This document shows positions 53,801 to 62,800 of a stretch of 64,000 nt of DNA, piece after piece. This DNA comes from Riptortus pedestris (lineage: Eukaryota; Arthropoda; Insecta; Hemiptera; Alydidae), in assembly GCA_019009955.1 (NCBI GenBank), contig CM032228.1, forward strand, positions 181,685,001 to 181,749,000, given 5' to 3'. The notes below the pieces were generated by a model. It saw nothing but the letters and a program-made list of their open reading frames with translations. It ran no database searches and had not been told where the DNA came from. Each line of letters begins with the position of its first letter. The stretch's first letter is position 1. The position numbers and the translations under genes were made by a program.

Positions 53801-56800
53801 TTTTCTATTAACCTATATTCACAATTCTGTTTACAGTATCTTCACAATTCTAAAAATATAATTTCTTTTGTGAGTAACATGAAGTTTTAAAATTTCATTT
53901 ACAGGAAAACTGACTTTTCTTATTAATTATTACTTGGGAGAGGGGTCAGAACAATATAGTTTGCTCTGCCTATAACAATCATTAACTAAACATGAGTTAT
54001 AATCACTCTATATGAAAGAAACAGCTTCTAGTCTTAAACTTACCAAGAGATTCCTGCCAAACAGGAGCATATACGGGTGGTTTCATACAGGCTTGGAGCA
54101 CTATAATGGCACGGGCAAAATCCCTAGGTGAAGAAGAAGCAGCCACAGCAGCAACCCAAGGTTTTCTTAACTGCCCCCAATTAACATGCATCAATGGGCT
54201 TGCTATTGCATTCTCCAATTGCAGCATTGTTTGGCGGACAGTTGACAAGAGTTGAGTTTTTGTACCTGAAAAATATATTAAAAATTAAAGTTCCACTGAA
54301 GATCAGAAAAGAAAATTTGTTTATAAAATAAAAACCAATTATGGGCATAAATGGGTAAGGAATCCATTCTAACTAGATTCAAACTAGCTTTACCTTCTAT
54401 GATACAATCTAAAATATATAATTTCTAAAATTCCAGAAATATCTAATATTAAATTTTATATAAAATGCAATAATTAAAATTATTACCATGAACAGGCCCA
54501 GCCCATTTGAATTCTGATGCTTGTGTCAGACTGAATTTATGAGAAAGGTACCTTTTTTTATCCCGTTCCTCATTTCTTTGAGGTTTATTAAGAGCTGCAG
54601 GGTTTGTACTAAATTGGTTGTTGTAAGTTTTGAAACCATTTTCCATACCCAGTTTAAACAGATGTGTTCCTAAAATATAAGTAAAAACATGTTTTAAAAA
54701 AAAGAAAAGAAAAAAAAAAACATTATATATAGATGAAGTTTACTGTTTATGAAAAATGAAGAATCCCTAGCTCAACAGCCCATGAAGGGATTGCCACTTG
54801 GCTTTGATAAGATATCAAGCAGTCTGCTCATCACAGGTCCTAATGTATAATGGTGGTGTTAGAAAATACAGATTATCAAAGAACATGCAAGCACGAACAC
54901 GCACGCACGTGCACACGCACGCACGCACACACGGATACACACACATATATAAACACACATCACATTATTGGAGCCATTTTATTTCTTTACAAAGATTTTC
55001 AATTCAGATTAATACAAATTTCACACAATAGCTTCGCTTTAAATAGCATGTCTTATTTTGAATCTACAAAATAGGATTTGATTTTCTGTAACTATAAAAA
55101 GAATGATATATGTTTGTCGAAGTTTATGGTATGTACGCTCAAATCAAAAGTACTCTTTCAGCAAATTCGAAAGTGGTAATTTTGATATTAGAAATGAAGA
55201 AGCTTTGCAGGATGAGGGTGATACTCAAATTCAGCAATACCTCGCAGATCAATGTAACGCAAGAAGTCATCGACATACAAAGCTATAGGAAAGATTCAGA
55301 AGATTAGAATAACAAGGAAATTGGAAATCCACTTGTGAAATGTTGCTTGTGAGATATAAAAGAAACTCATTTCTCCAGGAAACTGTGACAAATGTTGAAA
55401 AGTGGATATATTTTGAGAATCATAAGCATAAAACATCAAGAGCAAACCTTCGATGTCTAAAGCAAGGTCAAATCATTTCAAAAGGAGACAACATACTGTT
55501 CAGTGGGATCCAAAGGGTATGTTATTTTATGAGATTTTAAAATCTGTAAATCCCATTACTGAGTTAAATACCTTCAACATTTTGCTATGCATGAATGAAT
55601 ACTAGTGGTTATTTTTATTATTTCTTTGTTTTTAATATTCATAAAATAAACCTCCACTTTTAGTCATGTGACATGAAGTTTTTTATTTATTTTACATTAT
55701 GGTTGTTATTAAGTAAGAAATAGATATTAGAATGTGGAGATGCCACCATCAGGAGAGTATGAATATGCACATTCCTGTGTTTGTACTGCCAACATAAACT
55801 TTAATATAAATAATATTTGGTAATTTGTGCATTCAGGGTCTTTTATTGCATTGCAATTAGGGTTGAAACTGGAAACCTCCAATGTTTATTTAGCAAATTA
55901 ATAATACAATTTAAATAAGATAAGCAAATATTGCAATAAATCAGATGTGAAAAATAAATAGAACATGCCTGTAGCAATCTGATGAGCTTTCAGTCTTGTA
56001 AGTCTGCTATTATCACCAATATCACTCAACTTCTCGCCTTTCTTTTTAAGTTCATCAGAGGTATACGTTTTGGGTGTTAAAGCCCCTGTTCTAGTTCTTG
56101 TTGCAATTGAATGTTTTTTACCTAAAATGAGATATATTATTTTATTATTTATTTTACAATATAAAAATAAATAAATTATAATAAACTTAATAATAAACAC
56201 ATAATAACACATTTTCTACAACATACTCTCCATCACTATATAAATTTTTCTTGAATTTTGTCAGCAGCAATACTGCAGCAATTTTAGATTATTTATGATA
56301 ATAATGATAATTTAAAATTGTTATATTTAGGCTTGAACTTTCTACCCAAGTACTTTCATTTTCTAATTTATTTTTCTTTAAAACATATCCATAGTCAATT
56401 TTAATGTTATTTAAAATTCAATCAGATAATATGCTGACCAATGGCTAATTTTACCAAGTTCATTAAGACCAATGCCAAATTGGTTTATTTAAACAGAACT
56501 TGTTACAAGACATACACAATGATTATAAACAATATTGCAGAGATCTGATGTACTATTGTACTTTCTCATACACAAGAATACACTCAAAATGTATTTAATT
56601 AATACTTTATCAGGGAATAAATTCCCAAGTAATAAAATCAAACTTTTATAAATTATGATACTGATAAAACAGGTGAGCCTCAGATCACACTAACCATTAA
56701 AAATAATTGAAGGTTCTATATCGCTATGCAGAATGATTCATAACTAATATTTTCAAGGCAATACCCCACCTCTAAATAACTCAATAGAAGACACACTTAT

Positions 56801-59800
56801 AGCAGTTTGTGGTACTACTAAGTATGGACCAACTTTAAAAATGTTTCATACAAGAAAAAAAATCAGCTCGGTATAATTAATTACTTGTAAAATAAATTCA
56901 AAATATTAGGACCATAATATAATGTAAATGGACTAAGAAAAAACTTAAACCTTCATCCAAGACTAAAGATGTGGTAATGGATATCGTATGATTTGAAACA
57001 AATAAAAAAATTGTCCATGAATGGAAAGATCACATATAATAAATATTACCTGAAAAATTCAAAACTAACACCATGAATAAAAAGCAACCTAAAACTAACC
57101 ATCTTTTCCTATTTTCATGTTGTCCAAGTCATCATCTTCCAATTCAGAACCCTTATCTTCAGGGGAACCTGAGCGAGGTGAAGCTGAAATATATAAAAAA
57201 TGATTTTAAAATAAGCCAATCTATTCAATATAATCTTTATAATAAATAGTTAAATTTGATAAAATGATTAATTTAGGGGGGAGGAGAAAAAATGCATAAT
57301 AAAGTCAGATAAGAAAATTGATAAAAGTCTTGTCATGCAGGGGCTGAGTATACTAAGCAGATTTCCCATGTGCTGGCATAATACACTTGAGATCTCATCT
57401 CACCATTATGATTCTCTATATGAAAAAACCTACGGATTATTTATTATTACTATGGACTAACGGATTTATTTGTATTTTTTTGTTTCCAGCCTCCAGTAAA
57501 CTCCAACCTCTACCCATATGATTTTCACTTTGAAAAACTGAGTCCCGAAACATCTCTTGTCCACCTTATATTTCAAATCCTGTTTACAAAAGATTCGACA
57601 ACAAGAGAAAGGACAGAATAGATGGTCAAATGAGATCACCAGCATGTCATTCCAGAACATGAAAATTCTGTTTAATTTATACAACACCTATGTCCTATGT
57701 GACAGACTTTTTTGCTTGAAAATATTTTTCATGGTACCAGGATGGCATCAAACATTTGGCACAAATGATGGTTTATATTTCGAAGTGTAGTAGCCTGGCA
57801 ATAAAAAAAAAAATAAAAAATAATAACATAATGGTAAAAAATGCACAGACCTTAAAATCACCCTATTATACCTAAGTTTCATAAGAAAAACATATCATCA
57901 TAATTAATTATCAGTAGCATTACTACCCATAGTTGATGGGTATTAGTCCAGTAATTTGACTATAAATGGATTTTTAATATGCGAAAAAAAGAAAAATAAG
58001 TAAATTATTTGTCTTTTTTGGTCTGGAAATTTCTAATTCTCCAATATGTATTCCCTCTCATGACTCAACGCTGAACATAGCATTTGAAATATTTTATTAA
58101 AACTTGAAGTATTAGATAATATCTATATGTTTCACAAATATCAGGCATGATGATTTGTCATGAAATAAACGGAAATTCAAAACTATTATTACAGAAATAT
58201 ACTCCTCTGTGCTGATTTGGCACATTAATAGTCAATACCCCCCAAAAATCAGTAAGAAATTATGTTTATAGAAATTTTCTAACGAATTAAGAGTAAAGCT
58301 GGTTACCTGGCATGTCAGATGAATCTACTACTTCTTCATTGATAAAATCAGAAGAATTCTGCAAATAAAATATCAAATTATTAAGATGTAAAATATCATA
58401 TTCTAAATTAAACCAATACCTAATTTTAAACATGAGATGATTTTACACAACAAAAGTGATCATGTAAAATGAAGTTGTGTAGAGAAAATAATATACATTA
58501 CAACCAATTTTTACTTCCTTGTACAATATAAAGGATTTATTGTTATTGTTTATTAACGTTCACTTAGTGCAACTCGGCTAATTGGGACTGGTTATCTACA
58601 GGTTACCACCCTTTTCTAGCCAGAGTGGGACTAAGGATTTTATTTAAAGTTTGTCACTAAATAAATTTCTATTACCCAGTCAGGAATCGAAACCGCCACT
58701 TTAGGTTTAACATATGAGGTAAAGACCAACATCATAACTCACATGGCTAACCACCTGAGCTCCTAAGGGTTTATTGTTATTGCAAACAATTTTCGTTTTT
58801 CAGATTTTAACAGAACTAACTGCTTTGGCCTTCCCTAAACCTATTTTAACTAGTTTCAGTACGATGTCTTTACATACATATGAACATACCTTGTATAACT
58901 CTAAAAAAACTAGTCTCGTTTAAATTTCATAATTAGGACTGTTGTAACATCAGCTGTGATCAAATCTCACAACCAATTGAGAGAGGGGGGGGGTTAGAAA
59001 TGGCAAAAATATAAAAAAAATGTCAATTTCTCTGTACTCATTAGAAGAGACGAGGGTCATTTTTTAAGTAAGAGCAGTTTTGTAATGAAGTTAATTTTAT
59101 TTAATAACACAATTAAGACCAAAAACTAAAATATGTACATTTTTTTACTTTTCGACATAGTCACCTTGAATATTCAAGCATTTACAAGCACCAACTTTTG
59201 GATCCCTTCATCGAAGAACTCCGCCACCTGACCATTAAACCAGTTCGTTAATGTTTCTTTCAGCATATGCTTTCCAAACGCTTCCCACCGAGAAATTCCT
59301 TAAGTTTTGGAAAGAGATGAAAGTCTGATGGTGCTAAGCCTGGGCTGCAAGGTGGATGATCCAGTATTTCCCAGTGGAAAGTGTCCAGTTGCTTTTTTGT
59401 TCTTTCTGCAGAGTGAGTTCGAGCGCTATTGTGAAGCAGAACGAAGCCGCTAGACAGTAGTCCCTACTGGCGATTTTGAACGGCACGTTTAAGCTTTAGC
59501 AGTGTATCACAATACTTCTCCACATTTATTGTCATTCCTCTTGGCAAAAAGTCTATCAGAATGTCTTTCCGGTCCCAAAACACTGTGGCCATGATTTTCT
59601 GTGCTGTAGGTTCTCATTTGAATTTTCGGGGGCTGGACGGTGAGTTTGAATGATGCCATTCACTGAACTGACGTTGGTTGAGTGTAGTACGCAATCCATG
59701 TTTCATCTCCAGTCACAATTTGACTCAAAAAATTGTCACCATCCTTGTGGTAACGCTCCAAAAAGAACAAAGAATGTGCCATTCGCTTTGTTTTGCGTTC

Positions 59801-62800
59801 TTCTGTCAACAACTTTGGCACCCATCTTGCACAAATTTTTTTGTAGTAAAGTTTGTCAGTAACAATGTGATAAGTTACCGACCTTGAAACTTGAGGGAAC
59901 TTCTGATGAAGCTCGTCAATAGTGAAGCTCCTTTTTCGGCTGATTTCCTCATCAACGTTTTGTGTAAATTCTTTGTTCATGACACTTGGCTTTCCAGATC
60001 GTTTTCATCATGAACATTTGTTCTCCCTTCGTTGAAAAGCCATTTTCTAACATTACCATCATTCATTGCACTTTCACAATAAACTTCAACAAGCTGCTGG
60101 TGAATTTCAGCAGGACAAATTTTTTTTGCATTCAAAAACCGAATAACAGCCCGCACTTTACAATCGGCGTGATTGCTGATCGACATGACAACAAATTTCG
60201 CAGAATAAGCATACAACATCACAGGCAGAGACGTCTGATGCAATGACAGTGTAGTGGGGGACCGGCCAAGAGTTGCTGACCTTGAACTGACGTGACCTGA
60301 TGCGATGCGCAATCGGCTCTTACTTTGAAAATGACCCTTGTACAAAACATTTGTATAAGACCTTTTTTGTTTATCATAAAAATATCTATAAATTATGTTT
60401 TATGACATTTTGTAATTTGATGTATTGGAATAGAAACATTGAATATAACTTTCAAATGATAATAATTTTAAATGATTCCAGCAAAACATTTTGTATATTT
60501 AATTTAATAGGAGGCAAGGAAGTCTTGTGGTGCCCACATCAATTTTTTTTTCATATTAATATATCAAGTAAGGGAGACTCCAGCATCTGGCAGCCGTTCC
60601 CCATGCACTTCCATAGACAGGACACACCACAAAACAAAATTGCTGGGCGAGTTCAAGTGATATTTAAATCTAAATGTACACTCCAAGTTTCATCTTATAG
60701 CTTCAAGTTATTAGGCTTCTTTTTTTTTTTTTGTGTGAGTGTATATACTTTTGTGTGACAATAATAATGGAAACTATCATTTATTGTGTAGACAGAATTT
60801 GTATATTTATAATATATTAATATGTACATATTCATCAGTACATCCAAGTTTACCATTTTACCCAACTATATAATATAGCCACATGTCATACATACCATAT
60901 GTATACTGCTGTCATTATCATTGGCATCATCAATTTTTCTTTCACCTCTTTCTTTTTTCATTTTCAAAATATTAGCTGAAAAAAGTTAAGAGCCAAATTA
61001 ATTTCAAAGTGTACATTTCAATAAATTTAAACATTACAGAGTTATATAATGTCCCTTTTTTGAGATATAATTTTAAAAAAATAATAAATATATGAATTTC
61101 AAATCCTTGTTTAAAATATAGAAATATTTCAATAGAACTAAAATATATATACACCTCCAACATCCAGGAAAGCTTTGGACCTCTATTAGTTTATAAAAAC
61201 AACTTACTAGAGTTCATATTACAAACTAACGAATAACACAGTTTTTTGATAGCACTAACATTCCTCTAGAAATTAATTGTCCTAAATGGAGTGGTGCTTA
61301 GTATTAATTATTTTGTATTTTAAATTTCTCTGGTTTTTACACTTGAAAGAAAACTGCCAAATTAATAAATGAACATGTTTATTTATTATGCTTATGCTTA
61401 TTTATGAAACTGCAAATTTCTAATTAGCAGGCTAAATCTTCAGCGTCTGTATATTATCAAAAGTCTGACTGCAATGATCAGTTCCAAGTTTAATAAATAC
61501 AGTTTTGCAAACGAAGAGATTAGGGTTCCAAAAGTGCCAAACCACAATAAATATTCAAGAATACTATATGTACTGTATTCTGTGCATAGTTCAAACGTGT
61601 AACTACTGCTATAAAAATATTTTTATATTTAGTATGCTTCAGCATACTATAATGCATTCAATAATGCATGTACATTATATGGGTTTTAGAGGAATAACCT
61701 TCTGGAGGAACAGCCAAGGGACTCACACGGCCAGTTCCCCCACAGGTTCACCAATCACTCCACTCCCCTAGCTTCCTGTCCTTTGCCAAACTGTCTTTTA
61801 GCACCCAATTGTTTTATATAAACTATATCAATAATTTAAAAGTTAATTTATTCATTAACATTAGCAGCTAGTATGCGAAATAATTATGTTTTTGTTTCAT
61901 GGCAACAGATTTGTTGAATTGCCAGATTTTGTGGAATTAGTACAATTAAGTCTTTCCTCTGCACTCATATATTTTATTTGAATGATTTAAAAACATAACT
62001 AGTGTTTAAATGGACATTAGTTGGAAAACTGCTACAGCAATTTTCTATTTATACTAGAAGGGATTAGAAATAAAGGTGGCTAACTCCAAAGTAAAATTTA
62101 TAATAAAAAAAAAACTTGCCTAGGCTACCTGATGGCGTATGTATAATTGTAACTGAAACATATAGTTGTAACCACTCAATGATTATATGCCACTGTGCAG
62201 TGAAATGGCAAAGAGAAAGAAGGCATACACAAATCCTAGGCCTATGGACCAGTACCAACCTACAAGAGTATACATATCCTTGGTCTATGGGAAACCGACA
62301 TCCCAAATGATTTAACAGGTCTATGGCATATGAGGTATTAAAATATAGGTAGTTATCTTCATTAATTCATAAAATTAACTATCAAATTGTTCATTAAAAT
62401 ATATACTTATTCTTAAATCTAAAAAAGAAGAAGAATAAACGAAGTGACAGTTATGAAGCTTATATGCTCAGTGAAAACTGATTTTTAAAAAAAATGTTTA
62501 CTGGCTATAATATACCTGTCTCTACTTCTATATAGGATTTCCTGTTTCCTTTGGCCTGATTGGTTATCTTTTCTGTAATATTCATCTGCCTAATAATTTC
62601 ATCTTTAAAATCTAACATTTCTTGACAAAGAGCAGCTTCATAATTAGAAGAATCCAAAGACTCCAGAAGTAACTCGAATTGAGCAGGACATGAGTAATAC
62701 CAAGCTTCACCGCTTTCTCCTTCCCTAAACAAAAATAAAAAAGAAGTTTTATAACATAAAGCTAAAACAGAAATTCTTTAATAATACAAACACGGCTAAC

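Noticed and set aside
60300..60758. 152-residue plus-strand open frame next to the mariner
   Set aside because: Starts in the mariner end and runs into AT-rich intron; no motif and homopolymer-rich end.
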